64,000 bases of DNA from Streptomyces leeuwenhoekii (GCF_001013905.1 NZ_LN831790.1:744001-808000); one strand, 5' to 3'. Numbered from the stretch's first letter, positions 1 to 39,210 are shown. Program-made: numbers and translations. The notes: generated from the sequence alone by a model not told the origin.

Positions 1-11866
<11,866 letters not shown>

Positions 11867-11880
11867 GGTCGTCGGGTCCT

Positions 11881-30426
<18,546 letters not shown>

Positions 30427-30568
30427 GGGTGCAGTCCTTCGGGGCGGGGACGGGACGGCGCACGACGGCGTGTCACGGCCGGGGCGTGGCGGCCGGGACA
30501 CGGCTGTGCGGCGCGCGTCCGCGTGCGGATGCGGATGCGGGGAGGGTGTGGGGAGAGCGGCCTGCTGG

Positions 30569-32068
30569 TCAGGCGGTGCGCGCGGACCGTGGGGGCGAGG
30601 CCGGTGCGCAGGCGGGCCCGTCCGGGCGGCGGGAGAACGGCACGGTCCCGCCCGTCGCGGGGGATGCCGGGCCGGGGGCGCGTGAGCCGGAGGTGTCCGG
30701 CGCGGAGGTGCCCGTCCCCGCGTCCGCGGTCCGGCGGGCCGCCCGCCCGGAGATCTGCACGCGGTCGAGGACGCCGGTCAGGGGGTCGCGGTGGAAGTGC
30801 CCCGCGCTTTCGCGCCGGCCGGTCGCCGGGTCGACGAGGTCGCAGCTCAGGTCGGCGTAGCACACCAGGGGCAGTGGCAGGTCGCCGTCGATGGAGAGGA
30901 CCGGGGAGCCGGCGGCGTCCAGGCTCACGCGGTACTCGGTGGTGCCGTTGCGGTAGGTGCCGGCGCACTCGGGGAGCGCGATCGGGTGGCCCCGGTCGGG
31001 CGCGGGGGCGGGTGTGGTCGGCACCGCGAGGCCGGTGAGCGCGTCGAGGTCGTCGGTGAGGTCGCGCCACAGGGCGGTGGCGGAACTGGAGTTGCCGGTG
31101 AAGGCGACGACGACGCCGGTGCCGGGCTCGGCTCGCAGATGGCAGGAGGTGCCGTGGGCGTTGCCGTCGTGGCCGCACCACCAGCGGTCCTCGCGCCGGA
31201 ACAGGGCCGGGCCGGGTCCCCAGGCGTCGGCCAGGGCGCCGGGGCGGGCTGCGGGCTCGGGCCGGCGCATCGGCTCGGCGGCGGAGGGCGGCAGGGCGGT
31301 GGAGCGCCCGACGAGGGCCCGGCCGAGGGCGAGCAGATCGAGGGCGCCGGCGAGCAGCGCGCCTGCGGGCGCTTCGGCGGGGGCGAGGTTCTGCGCGACG
31401 GACAGCAGGCGGCCGGAGGCGGTGTTGCGGGCGTGGCCGGCGGCGACGGGCCGGTCGGGTGCGGGTCCGCCGAGGAAGGCGGGGCGGGTGCCGAGCGGGT
31501 CGAGGAGGAGCGCCTGTATCGCTTCCCGCCAGGTCATGCCGGTGACTTCTTCGATCAGCCGGCCGGCGGCCGTGTAGCCGGCGTTGGAGTAGGAGAAGCC
31601 GGTGCCGGGTGCGAACAGGACGTCGCGGGGGGCGCAGGCCGACGCGAGGTAGCGGGCGGTGGTGAGGCCGGCGGCGGTGTCGGAGTCGGGTCCGCTCGGC
31701 AGCCCGGCCGTGTGGCTGAGCAGGTGACGTATGGTCACCTCCGGTAACGCGCGCAGCTCCGGCAGGATCGCGGCGGCGGGCTCGTCGAGGTCCAGGTCGC
31801 CGTCGTCGGCGAGGAGCAGGACGGCCGCGGCCGTGTAGAGCTTGGTGACCGAGCCGAGCGGGACGGCCGTGTCGGCGGTGAAGGGGCGGCCGGTGGCGGC
31901 GTCGGCCGTGCCCGTGTGCACGCTGATCACCTGGGTACCCGTGTGCACGGCGAGCTGGGCGCCGGGCACCCCGTGGGCGCGGGCGAGTTCGTCCAGACGG
32001 TTCTGGAGCGTGCGGCGGTCGGGGGACGGCAGCCGTTCGGCGACCGGAGCGGCGGTGGGGTACGGCAT
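30569..32068 (-). CDS. Stand-alone PBP-type thioesterase/peptide cyclase (SurE-like)
   Basis: This 499-aa protein has a beta-lactamase/penicillin-binding-protein fold. It shows the active-site set S73-V-T-K76, Y160-S-N162 and H300-D-G302 (the HxG that replaces KTG). A beta-rich lipocalin-like segment follows at about residues 340-440 and then a Pro/Ala-rich tail. No signal peptide or transmembrane segment is visible, unlike a true cell-wall PBP. In the established SurE family such proteins act in trans on NRPS-bound peptides and close head-to-tail macrolactams, usually after a terminal D residue. It sits 142 bp upstream of an NRPS that shows no TE, which supports that role. The ATG at 32068 has AGGAG 10 nt upstream. 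A resistance beta-lactamase or D-aminopeptidase is the main alternative. Confidence 0.85.
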   Translation of the reverse strand: MPYPTAAPVAERLPSPDRRTLQNRLDELARAHGVPGAQLAVHTGTQVISVHTGTADAATGRPFTADTAVPLGSVTKLYTAAAVLLLADDGDLDLDEPAAAILPELRALPEVTIRHLLSHTAGLPSGPDSDTAAGLTTARYLASACAPRDVLFAPGTGFSYSNAGYTAAGRLIEEVTGMTWREAIQALLLDPLGTRPAFLGGPAPDRPVAAGHARNTASGRLLSVAQNLAPAEAPAGALLAGALDLLALGRALVGRSTALPPSAAEPMRRPEPAARPGALADAWGPGPALFRREDRWWCGHDGNAHGTSCHLRAEPGTGVVVAFTGNSSSATALWRDLTDDLDALTGLAVPTTPAPAPDRGHPIALPECAGTYRNGTTEYRVSLDAAGSPVLSIDGDLPLPLVCYADLSCDLVDPATGRRESAGHFHRDPLTGVLDRVQISGRAARRTADAGTGTSAPDTSGSRAPGPASPATGGTVPFSRRPDGPACAPASPPRSARTA

Positions 32069-32166
32069 GGGAAGGGGACTCCTGGTGACTGCGGCTCTGA
32101 CGGGAGACGCGGCGGCCCGGTGGGGGGAGCGGTACGGGCCACAGCGGTGTGCGAAGACCGGCTCGG

Positions 32167-33375
32167 CTAGGTCCGGGCGACCTCGACGGGCAGGTGGCGT
32201 ACGCCGACGATGACGGCGGGATTCTGGTAGGCGACGTCGTCGTAGGAGGGGATGCCGAGACTGCGGAAACGTTCAAGCAGCAGGCGCGTCCCGATGCGTG
32301 CCTCCAGCCGCGCGAGGTGCGCGCCGAAGCAGAAGTGGATGCCGTGCCCGAACGTGAGATGGGGATTGGGAGTGCGGGTGACGTCGAAGGTGTCCGGGTC
32401 GGGGAAGCGGACCGGGTCGCGGTTGGCGGCGCCCAGGTGGGCCATGACCAGCGTGTCGGCCGGGATCTCGTGGCCGCCGAGGGTGACGCGACGCGTGGTG
32501 CGGCGGCCCAGTTCGGGGAAGGGCGGCAGCCAGCGCAGCACTTCCTCCAGCGCGTCGGGGATCCGGCCGGGGTCGGCGCGCAGCGCGTCGAAGGTGCCGG
32601 GCTGCCGGTCGAAGGCGACGACGGCGTTGCCGAGCAGCGCGGTGGTGGTGATGTGCCCGGCGACCAGCAGCAGGGCGACGAACCCGACGATCTCCTGGTC
32701 GGTCAGGCGGACGCCGTCGACCTCGGCGCCGAGCAGGCGGCTGGTGAGGTCGTCGCCGGGGTCGGCGCGCCGGCGGCGGATGTGGTCCAGGACGTAGCCG
32801 TTCATCTCCCGCACGGTGGGGGCGATGGCCTCCAGCGCGCGTTCCAGGTCGGCCATGTCGGGGGTCTCCCCGAGCTGTTCGCCGCTGAAGAGGGTGCTCG
32901 CCCACTCCTGGATGAGCGGGTGGTCCTCGACCGGTACGCCCAGCAGTTCGGCGATGACGATGATGGGGAGCGGATAGGCGAGGGTGTCGACCAGATCGAA
33001 GCGGTCCCGGTCGGCGACCCCGTCCAGAAGCCGGGTGGCCACGGCCTCGATGCGCGGGGCGAGTCCCTGCACGGTCCTGGGGGTGAAGGCCTGGCTCACC
33101 AGCGTGCGCAGCTTGCGGTGCTGCGGCGGGTCCATGCCGACGAAGTTGCCCTGCCGGAAGGCGTCGAAGTCCTCCTGCGCGGGGGCGATCGGGGACATGT
33201 CGGAGGAGTAGGTGGCCGGATCGCCGAGCACGGTGCTCACACCGTGGTGGTCCACGACCTGCCACACGCCCTGCCGCTCGTCGTAGCGCACGGGACCGGC
33301 CTCGCACACGGAACGCCACCGGTCGGCCAGCGCGTCGAAGGGTAAGCGCGGCTCGGTCAGTTGGTTGCTGGTCAC
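32167..33375 (-). CDS. Cytochrome P450, NRPS-cluster tailoring oxygenase
   Basis: This 402-aa bacterial class I P450 has the heme-binding loop FGHGIHFCFG with ligand Cys349, the K-helix EEVLR and the I-helix AGHITTT at 239-245. Ile242 stands where most family members have the acidic residue of the acid-alcohol pair. The GTG start at 33375 has GGAG about 7 nt upstream and gives the usual length; longer in-frame starts would add an unrelated Arg/Pro-rich leader. It is the first gene of the minus-strand run that leads into the cyclase and both NRPSs, 98 bp before the cyclase gene. Hydroxylation of an amino acid, a carrier-bound residue or the finished peptide is inferred; the substrate is unknown. 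Ferredoxin and reductase partners are not in view. Confidence 0.95.
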   Translation of the reverse strand: MTSNQLTEPRLPFDALADRWRSVCEAGPVRYDERQGVWQVVDHHGVSTVLGDPATYSSDMSPIAPAQEDFDAFRQGNFVGMDPPQHRKLRTLVSQAFTPRTVQGLAPRIEAVATRLLDGVADRDRFDLVDTLAYPLPIIVIAELLGVPVEDHPLIQEWASTLFSGEQLGETPDMADLERALEAIAPTVREMNGYVLDHIRRRRADPGDDLTSRLLGAEVDGVRLTDQEIVGFVALLLVAGHITTTALLGNAVVAFDRQPGTFDALRADPGRIPDALEEVLRWLPPFPELGRRTTRRVTLGGHEIPADTLVMAHLGAANRDPVRFPDPDTFDVTRTPNPHLTFGHGIHFCFGAHLARLEARIGTRLLLERFRSLGIPSYDDVAYQNPAVIVGVRHLPVEVART

Positions 33376-33626
33376 CTTTTCTCCCTTGGGTGGCGCGCGG
33401 GCACGTCCGTCCCGGACGGGGCGGACGCGAATACCGTGCGCGCGGGGCAACGCGCCGCCGGTGGCCATGGCCGTCCGGAGACGCGGTTCGGCACTGTGGG
33501 GGGTGCGGCGGACCCGGCGGATGCCCGCACCTCGCAGTGCGGGCGCCCGGCGGCACCGTCCCGGGCGTGGCGCCCGGTCGTACGGGCCGTCCGCCGTGCG
33601 GGTCGTCCGGGTGGTTCAGAGGTGCG

Positions 33627-33710
33627 TCAACAGGCCCACGGCGTCGCCCTTCCGGGCCATGCCCGTCCACGGACGAGCGGTGGCTGCTGTTGCGTGACCC
33701 GAACCGACAT
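33627..33710 (-). CDS. Possible 27-codon upstream ORF before the P450-NRPS operon
   Basis: An ATG at 33710, with a second ATG directly before it at 33713, follows GGGGGAG at normal spacing. It opens a 27-residue frame starting MSVRVTQQQ and ending in WAC. It has the orientation of the NRPS operon and ends about 250 bp upstream of the P450 start. The good ribosome-binding site is the only real support; codon use is not strongly biased and I know no homolog. It may be chance, a leader peptide, or nothing translated. Confidence 0.2.
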   Translation of the reverse strand: MSVRVTQQQPPLVRGRAWPGRATPWAC

Positions 33711-33783
33711 CATCACTCCCCCACTCCCCCAGTGCACCTCCGCGCAGCGCCTGCGCGGTACCCGTCCCCGGCACCTGTGTACA

Positions 33784-33820
33784 CGTGGCCGGCCCGTACC
33801 GGCCGTACGTCCGGGCCACG
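33784..33820. promoter_or_regulatory. Imperfect inverted repeat upstream of P450
   Basis: Outer arms CGTGGCC and GGCCACG and inner arms CGTAC and GTACG flank a short centre, with four mismatches between the two blocks. It could be an operator or a hairpin in the leader of the P450 operon. Confidence 0.35.
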
Positions 33821-33861
33821 AGCAGAGATTACGCGCAAACTCCGCAGTAGGTACGGAACTT

Positions 33862-33886
33862 GGCGAATCTTGCCGTGCGTGCCGAT
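33862..33886. promoter_or_regulatory. Direct repeat, copy 1 (GGCGAATCTT core)
   Basis: The exact 10-mer GGCGAATCTT continues into a similar tail that ends CGTGCC. A second copy lies 86 bp to the right, about eight helical turns away. Paired direct repeats in the gap upstream of a biosynthetic operon suggest regulator binding; the regulator is unknown. Confidence 0.4.
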
Positions 33887-33947
33887 ACACCCCCGCCCCC
33901 GGTCGAACCGGCCACAGTCTTCACCGTGGGTCACCCGATGGCAACCC

Positions 33948-33971
33948 GGCGAATCTTAACGGTGGGTGCCA
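33948..33971. promoter_or_regulatory. Direct repeat, copy 2 (GGCGAATCTT core)
   Basis: This second copy of the 10-mer continues as AACGGTGGGTGCC, matching copy 1 over about 22 bp with one base of offset. It lies in the A+T-richest part of the gap. Confidence 0.4.
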
Positions 33972-34230
33972 TTGTGGCTCGTTTGTGTGACCGCCGCGCG
34001 ACTTTCGGTGGGGCTCCCTGCGTGTACGGCACGCCGTCCGGCCTGCCGCCCCGTCGTGTGCCCCCGGTTTCCCGCCCCAAACACGCGGTGGCCCGACTTT
34101 TTCGGCCGGGCCCGCCCTAGCGGGCGTTCACCGGGGCTTCCGTCGGCCGCCGCCCGCCGGGCGCAGGTGGTGGAATGTTCGACGACCGGCCGTGGTTCTC
34201 CTGCTCTCCACCCGATGAAGGAGGCCGCGA

Positions 34231-34578
34231 GTGGACAGCACGTACTACGACCACGGGAGCCCGGCCGAGCGCTGGGAACGCGCGCGGATGTTCTTCGACG
34301 CCAAGGACTACACCGCCGCCGCCCGTGTCCTGACCGGGCTGGTCGAGGAGGTGCCGGAGCAGACCGGGCCGCGGCTGCTGCTGGCGCGCTCCTACTACCA
34401 CTCGGCCCAGTTGCGGCGGGCGGAGGCGGAGCTGCGCGTCATCGTCGAACGCGATCCGGTGGAGCACTACGCACGGCTGATGCTGGGCCGCACCCTGCAA
34501 CGGCAGGGGCGGCAGGAGGAGGCGGAACCACACCTGCGCATCGCCTCCGCGCTCGCGGGTGACTTCGGGCAGGCGTGA
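34231..34578 (+). CDS. Small tetratricopeptide-repeat protein
   Basis: This 115-aa protein has about two and a half TPR-like helical repeats: 13-45 (RWERARMFFDAKDYTAAARV), 46-78 and 79-110 with the typical RLMLGRTLQRQGRQEEAEPH pattern. TPR proteins bind other proteins; the partner is unknown here. It starts with GTG at 34231 behind a strong AAGGAGG seven bases upstream. It has no signal peptide. It lies divergent from the NRPS operon across an 855-bp gap and is followed by a strong hairpin, so it is probably a single-gene unit outside the cluster. Confidence 0.88.
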   Translation: MDSTYYDHGSPAERWERARMFFDAKDYTAAARVLTGLVEEVPEQTGPRLLLARSYYHSAQLRRAEAELRVIVERDPVEHYARLMLGRTLQRQGRQEEAEPHLRIASALAGDFGQA

Positions 34579-34583
34579 GGCCC

Positions 34584-34620
34584 GGGGCCCGGCACCCGGC
34601 TCCGCTCGGGGCCGGGCCCC
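34584..34620 (+). terminator. Hairpin after TPR gene
   Basis: Perfect 10-bp arms GGGGCCCGGC and GCCGGGCCCC enclose a 17-nt loop, 6 bp after the stop. There is no T-tract, as is common for actinomycete terminators. Confidence 0.6.
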
Positions 34621-34706
34621 TGCCGGGCGGGCCTGCCCGCGGCGGAGCGGGAGGGGTGCTCGGCCGAAGGGCCCGGCGCGGCCGAGCCCCGTGGCATGCT
34701 GTCCCG

Positions 34707-35369
34707 ATGGGAACTGCACGTGAAAGCGCCCCGGTTGCCGAACAGGTGGAGGAACTCCTCGCCGGTGGCGTCCCGTTGCCCATCGTCACGGCCGGCGACC
34801 CGGTCCTGCGGCGGGGCACCGAACCCTTCGACGGCCAGTTGGAACCTGCGCTGCTGGCGCGGTTCACCGAGGCGCTGCGCGTCACGATGCGCGCGGCTCC
34901 GGGGGTGGGGCTGGCGGCGCCGCAGGTCGGCGTGGCCCTGCGGATCGCGGTGATCGAGGACCCGGCGCCGGTCCCCGAGGAGGTGCGGGTGGCACGCGGG
35001 CGGGTGCCGCAGCCGTTCCGGGTGCTGGTCAATCCGTCGTACGAGCCCGTGGGCACCGTCCGGGCCGCGTTCTTCGAGGGCTGTCTGAGCGTGCCGGGCT
35101 GGCAGGCGGTGGTGGCGCGGCACGCTTCTGTGCGGCTGCGCGCGCGGGACGAGCACGGCGTGGCGGTGGACGAGGTGTTCTCCGGCTGGCCCGCGCGGAT
35201 CGTGCAGCACGAGACCGACCATCTCGACGGCACGCTCTACCTGGACCGGGCCGAGCTCCGCTCGCTGTCGTCGCACACGGCGATGGCGGAACGCTGGACG
35301 CAACCGACACCGGCCCGGGCCGCGGCGGAACTGGGGTTCGACCTGCCCGGGGGCGCGGGGAGCCGGTGA
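34707..35369 (+). CDS. def: Peptide deformylase
   Basis: This 220-aa enzyme removes the formyl group from the N-terminal Met of nascent proteins. All three metal-site motifs are present: GVGLAAPQ (residues 66-73), EGCLS (124-128, metal ligand Cys126) and HETDH (168-172, two metal-binding His and the catalytic Glu169). The ATG at 34707 gives the usual actinomycete length with a short N-terminal extension; an upstream frame of 44 codons is Pro/Gly-rich and probably untranslated. Streptomyces often has several deformylases, so this may be a paralog. It converges on the flavin oxidoreductase gene with only 13 bp between stops. Confidence 0.93.
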   Translation: MGTARESAPVAEQVEELLAGGVPLPIVTAGDPVLRRGTEPFDGQLEPALLARFTEALRVTMRAAPGVGLAAPQVGVALRIAVIEDPAPVPEEVRVARGRVPQPFRVLVNPSYEPVGTVRAAFFEGCLSVPGWQAVVARHASVRLRARDEHGVAVDEVFSGWPARIVQHETDHLDGTLYLDRAELRSLSSHTAMAERWTQPTPARAAAELGFDLPGGAGSR

Positions 35370-35382
35370 CGGCGGGGCGGTG

Positions 35383-36816
35383 TCAGTTGTCCCGGTACGC
35401 CTCCAGCAGCCGCAGCCACACCTCGCTGATCGTGGGGTAGGAGGGCACGGCGTGCCACAGGCGGTCGACCGGGACCTGCCCGGCGACCGCGATCGTCGCC
35501 GAGTGGATGAGCTCGCCGACGCCGGGGCCGACGAGGGTCAGGCCGCGTACGATCTCGTCCTCCAGGTCGACCACCATGCGGGCCCGGCCCCGGTAGCCGT
35601 CGCCGTACAGGCCGGCCCCGGCCACCGACGACAGGTCCACGTCGACGGCGCGGACGCGGTGGCCCGCCTCTTCCGCCTCGGCCAGGGACAGGCCCACGGA
35701 CGCCGCCTCCGGATCGGTGAACACCACCTGCGGGACGGCGGCGTGGTCGGCGGTCGCCGCGTGCGCGCCCCAGGGGTGGGACTCCAGGCCGCGGGTGCCG
35801 GAGGCCCGGGCGGCGATCGCGGCGCCGGCGATCCGCGCCTGGTACTTGCCCTGGTGGGTGAGGAGGGCCCGCCGGTTGACGTCGCCGACGGCGTACAGCC
35901 AGTCGTGGCCGTGCACCCGCAGGCTGTCGTCGACCTCCAGCCAGGAGCCCGGCTCCAGGCCGATGCTCTCCAGGCCGATGTCGTCGGTGCGCGGGGCGCG
36001 GCCGGTGGCGAAGAGGATCTCGTCGGCCTCGATGCGGTCGCCGCGGTCGGTGACGGCCACGACCGTGCCGTTCTCCCGGGTCACCGACGTGACGGAGGTT
36101 CCCGTGCGGATGTCCGCCCCGGCCTCGGTGAGCGCCTCGGCGACCAGTTCACCGGCGAACGGCTCCATCCGGGGGAGCAGGCCCTTGCCGCGCACCAGCA
36201 GGGTGACCCGGGAGCCGAGCGCCTGCCAGGCGGTGGCCATCTCGGTGGCCACCACGCCGCCGCCCACCACGATCAGCCGGCCCGGCACGGTCTTGGCGCT
36301 GGTGGCCTCGCGGCTGGTCCAGGGGCGTACGGCGTCGAGTCCCGGCAGGTCGGGCAGGGCGGCGCGGCTGCCGGTGCAGACGGCTACGGCGTACCGGGCG
36401 GTCAGGACACGCCGCTCGCCCTCGGGGCCGGTCACGGTGACCGTGCGCGGGCCGCTGATCCGGCCCCGGCCGCGGTGCAGGTCGACACCGACGCCCTCCA
36501 GCCACCGCACCTGGCCGTCGTCCTTCCAGTGGGAGGTGTACTCGTCGCGGTGGGCGAGCACGGCGGGCGCGTCGAGGGGGCCTTGTACCGACTGGCGCAG
36601 TCCGGGCACGCGGCGGGCCTCGGCGCGGGCGATGACCGGGCGGAGCAGCGCCTTGCTGGGCATGCACGCCCAGTAGGAGCATTCGCCGCCGACCAGCTCG
36701 TTCTCCACGATGGCCGTGGACAGGCCGGCGGCCCGGGTGCGGTCGGCGACGTTCTCGCCGACGGGGCCCGCGCCGATCACCACGATGTCGTACGCGTTGG
36801 TTTCCGTATCCGTCAT
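35383..36816 (-). CDS. FAD-dependent pyridine nucleotide-disulfide oxidoreductase
   Basis: This 477-aa protein belongs to the dihydrolipoamide dehydrogenase/mercuric reductase family. The FAD-binding motif GAGPVGENVA is near residue 16, the redox pair C46-S-Y-W-A-C51 follows, and the NAD(P)-binding GGGVVATEMA and the second FAD motif YAVGDV are in order. Near the C-terminus the usual His of HPTxSE is Tyr (YPTISE), as in mercuric reductase, so a classical lipoamide-type base is missing. No heavy-metal domain is fused and no mer genes are near. The ATG at 36816 is chosen because it starts just before the first FAD strand. It is divergent from thioredoxin, which hints at a thiol-redox role, but the substrate is unknown. 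Confidence 0.9.
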   Translation of the reverse strand: MTDTETNAYDIVVIGAGPVGENVADRTRAAGLSTAIVENELVGGECSYWACMPSKALLRPVIARAEARRVPGLRQSVQGPLDAPAVLAHRDEYTSHWKDDGQVRWLEGVGVDLHRGRGRISGPRTVTVTGPEGERRVLTARYAVAVCTGSRAALPDLPGLDAVRPWTSREATSAKTVPGRLIVVGGGVVATEMATAWQALGSRVTLLVRGKGLLPRMEPFAGELVAEALTEAGADIRTGTSVTSVTRENGTVVAVTDRGDRIEADEILFATGRAPRTDDIGLESIGLEPGSWLEVDDSLRVHGHDWLYAVGDVNRRALLTHQGKYQARIAGAAIAARASGTRGLESHPWGAHAATADHAAVPQVVFTDPEAASVGLSLAEAEEAGHRVRAVDVDLSSVAGAGLYGDGYRGRARMVVDLEDEIVRGLTLVGPGVGELIHSATIAVAGQVPVDRLWHAVPSYPTISEVWLRLLEAYRDN

Positions 36817-36936
36817 GGGGCCAGTCTGGTGGGTGGTGTGCGTGGTGGCCACAGGGGTACGCGCGCGGAATACCCGCCCGGACGGCCGTGTTGTGCCGAC
36901 GGCTTCGCCCCCGACATCAGGAAGAGGGAACACCCC

Positions 36937-37335
36937 ATGAGCAGCACCGTGGAGCTCACCAAGGAGAACTTCGACCAGACGGTCACGGACAACGAGTTCG
37001 TCCTGATCGACTTCTGGGCGGAGTGGTGCGGTCCGTGCCGTCAGTTCGCGCCGGTCTACGAGAAGGCGGCCGAGGCCAACCCCGACCTGGTGTTCGGCAA
37101 GGTCGACACCGAGGCCCAGCCGGAACTCGCCGCGGCCTTCGGCATCCAGTCCATTCCCACGCTGATGATCGTGCGGGACCAGGTCGCCGTGTTCGCGCAG
37201 CCGGGGGCGCTGCCCGAGGCCGCTCTGGCGGATGTCATCGGGCAGGCCCGGAAGCTGGACATGGACGAGGTCCGCAAGACGATCGCCCAGCAGCAGGGGC
37301 AGGCCGGACAGAGCGAGTCCGGTCAGGGCGCGTAA
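36937..37335 (+). CDS. Thioredoxin
   Basis: This 132-aa protein has the thioredoxin fold with the active site WCGPC (Cys31 and Cys34) and the conserved cis-proline segment SIPTLMI. It reduces protein disulfides in the cytoplasm. It is about 20 residues longer than a minimal thioredoxin because of a Gln/Gly-rich tail. The ATG at 36937 lies after GAAGAGGGAA. Its promoter region of 120 bp is shared with a divergent flavin disulfide oxidoreductase. It has no reductase partner of the TrxB type nearby. Confidence 0.95.
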   Translation: MSSTVELTKENFDQTVTDNEFVLIDFWAEWCGPCRQFAPVYEKAAEANPDLVFGKVDTEAQPELAAAFGIQSIPTLMIVRDQVAVFAQPGALPEAALADVIGQARKLDMDEVRKTIAQQQGQAGQSESGQGA

Positions 37336-37420
37336 AGACTGCGACGGGGTCCGGGGTGTGGGGGACGGCGGCTGGCGTGGGGAGCCGGCGGTCCGGTTCG
37401 CGGTGCGGGGCGCGGGGGCT

Positions 37421-38467
37421 TCAGGTGGATTCGCGGTGCACCGGTGTCGCGTCCAGCACCCTGCGCCTGACGGGTGCGGCGGCCGGGTCGCGGACGGCCC
37501 GGTCGACCAGCTCGGCGAGCTGCGGGCCCGAGGGCAGCCGGATGCGGACCGTGCTCAGGCGCGGTCGCAGCAGCCGTCCGAGCATGAGGTCGTCGGCGCC
37601 GATCACGGCCGTCTCCTGCGGAATGCCGATCCCCTCGTCCTGGAGGGCGCGCATCAGCAGCATGGCGTACTCGTCGTTGTAGGCGAAGACGGCGTCGAGG
37701 CGGAGCGAGCGCCAGCGGGCGGCGAGCGCGGCGGCGGCCCGCTCGTCGTAGGCGAGGGGCAGTTCGGTGACGGTGGCCTCCGTACCGCGCACGGCGCGGC
37801 GGACGCCGTCGAGCCGGGGCCCGGCGAACGCCTCCAGGCCCGCTTCCTCGGGCACGACCACGCCGATGCGGCGGCGGCCGCGCTCGTACAGGTGGCGGCC
37901 CGCGCAGTGGCCGACCGTGCGGTGGTCCATGAGCAGGGCGTGCGCGCCCTCGACCGACTCCGGGCCGAGGGTGACCACGGCCCGTGCGCCGGACCGCTTG
38001 AGCACGGCGACGCCCTGCGGGCCGAGATCGGCTCCGGGGACGAGTACGGCGACCGGCCGCAGTTCGGCCCAGGCCCGGGCGGCCTCGTCGCCCCGCAGAC
38101 CGACACTGCCGTACTGCACGACCGTGTAGTCCAGGTGGCCGAGCGCCTTCTGGAGCTCGCTGAAGAAGCGGCTGTAGAGCGGGCCAGCGGGGATGGCCGG
38201 CGCGGGCATCAGGACCATGCGGCTGTGGCCGGCGCGCAGGCTGCGGGCCGCCGCGTGCGGGACGTAGCCCAGCTCGCGCGCGGCCTCGTGGACGCGGCGG
38301 CGGGTGGGTTCGCTGATCCGGACGGCGCCGGTGTTGTTGAGGACGTACGAGACGGTCGCACGTGAGACGCCGGCCAGTCGGGCCACATCGGTGCTCGTGG
38401 GCGCGGAGCGCGGCGCGCGGGACGCGACGGCGGGCGTTTTCGGTATCTGCACCATGACGTACCGCAT
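37421..38467 (-). CDS. LacI-family transcriptional regulator
   Basis: This protein of about 348 aa has an N-terminal LacI helix-turn-helix (TDVARLAGVSRATVSYVLNN) and hinge (AARSLRAG), followed by a periplasmic-binding-protein-like effector domain ending in ADDLMLGRLLRPRLSTV. Such repressors usually sense sugars and control nearby catabolic genes, but no sugar operon is adjacent, so its target is unknown. Two in-frame ATGs at 38467 and 38455 are four codons apart and neither has a clear ribosome-binding site; the first is reported. It lies 80 bp downstream of a TetR gene on the same strand and converges with thioredoxin. Confidence 0.93.
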   Translation of the reverse strand: MRYVMVQIPKTPAVASRAPRSAPTSTDVARLAGVSRATVSYVLNNTGAVRISEPTRRRVHEAARELGYVPHAAARSLRAGHSRMVLMPAPAIPAGPLYSRFFSELQKALGHLDYTVVQYGSVGLRGDEAARAWAELRPVAVLVPGADLGPQGVAVLKRSGARAVVTLGPESVEGAHALLMDHRTVGHCAGRHLYERGRRRIGVVVPEEAGLEAFAGPRLDGVRRAVRGTEATVTELPLAYDERAAAALAARWRSLRLDAVFAYNDEYAMLLMRALQDEGIGIPQETAVIGADDLMLGRLLRPRLSTVRIRLPSGPQLAELVDRAVRDPAAAPVRRRVLDATPVHREST

Positions 38468-38547
38468 CTTGGCAGAAGCGGACGGCGCCGCCTCGGGCGG
38501 GGCGGCCCGGTGGACAGGGACCCTGGGACGGGCGGCGGGCCGCCGGG

Positions 38548-39210
38548 CTATCCGGGCGGGTCGGTGCGCGTCACCCGGGCGACCAGGTCGAGCCAGCCCG
38601 CCTCCAGCCGGGCCGGCGGCATCCGGCACTGCCGGGTCAGGTGATGGACCAGGACGGGGTCGAGGTAGGCCATCAGGGTGTGGGCGAGCAGCTCCACGTC
38701 GGCACCGGGCAGCAGCTGCCGCAGCAGCAGGAGCACGTGCCCGCGCAGGAAGCGGCGGGGCGGGGCCGTGAAGCGGCGCTCGGCGCCGGGCTCGGCCGCC
38801 AGTTGCAGTTCGAGTTCGTCGGCGGTACGGCGCAGCACCGCGCAGCCGAACGCCCGCAGCCGCTCCAGCGGCGGCGCCCCCGGGCCCAGCGGCGGGGGGC
38901 CGCCGAGGAGCGCGGCCTGGAACTTCTTCTCCGAGTGGTCCAGCAGCGCCAGGAGCAGCCCGGTGCGGTCGCCGAAGCGGCGGAACACCGTGCCCTTGCC
39001 GACGGAGGCCGCCGCGGCCACCGCCTCCATCGTGACCCCGGCCGCGCCGTGCTCCGCCACCAGCCGCGCGGCGGCCTCCAGCAGCCGGGCCCGGTTGCGC
39101 GCGGCGTCGGCGCGCAGACCGCACTCGGTGTCGTCGCCGCCCAACTGGAGCAACTCGACCTGTTCCACGTCGTGTTGTGGCTTCGGGGCGGGGGGCGGCG
39201 CGGCTGGCAT
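38548..39210 (-). CDS. TetR-family transcriptional regulator
   Basis: This 220-aa protein has a TetR DNA-binding domain at about residues 37-83 (RARLLEAAARLVAEHG to KGTVFRRFGDRTGLL) and a variable C-terminal ligand domain. The start at 39210 is chosen because a TACGCT -10-like hexamer ends six bases before it, suggesting leaderless transcription; an ATG at 39228 is possible. It is divergent from an NADPH-dependent FMN reductase, and two near-identical palindromes lie between the genes. That layout is typical of a TetR repressor that controls itself and a divergent enzyme gene. Confidence 0.93.
   Translation of the reverse strand: MPAAPPPAPKPQHDVEQVELLQLGGDDTECGLRADAARNRARLLEAAARLVAEHGAAGVTMEAVAAAASVGKGTVFRRFGDRTGLLLALLDHSEKKFQAALLGGPPPLGPGAPPLERLRAFGCAVLRRTADELELQLAAEPGAERRFTAPPRRFLRGHVLLLLRQLLPGADVELLAHTLMAYLDPVLVHHLTRQCRMPPARLEAGWLDLVARVTRTDPPG

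Larger units (their letters stand above)
33376..34230. other. Long upstream region without a confident gene
   Basis: This 855-bp gap separates the divergent P450 operon and the TPR gene. It is less G+C-rich than its surroundings between about 33820 and 33990. It contains a direct repeat, an imperfect hairpin and a possible short minus-strand ORF, listed separately. It most likely holds the NRPS operon promoter and operators. I found no regulator gene in it. Confidence 0.7.

Noticed and set aside
30569-32068. Beta-lactamase resistance gene or cell-wall PBP
   Set aside because: It lacks a signal peptide or membrane anchor, has HxG instead of KTG and a lipocalin-like C-terminus, and lies between P450 and NRPS genes. 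The trans-cyclase role fits better.
32149-33345. Plus-strand frame opposite the P450
   Set aside because: It has no recognisable motif, and the opposite strand encodes a complete P450 with the heme loop and ExxR.
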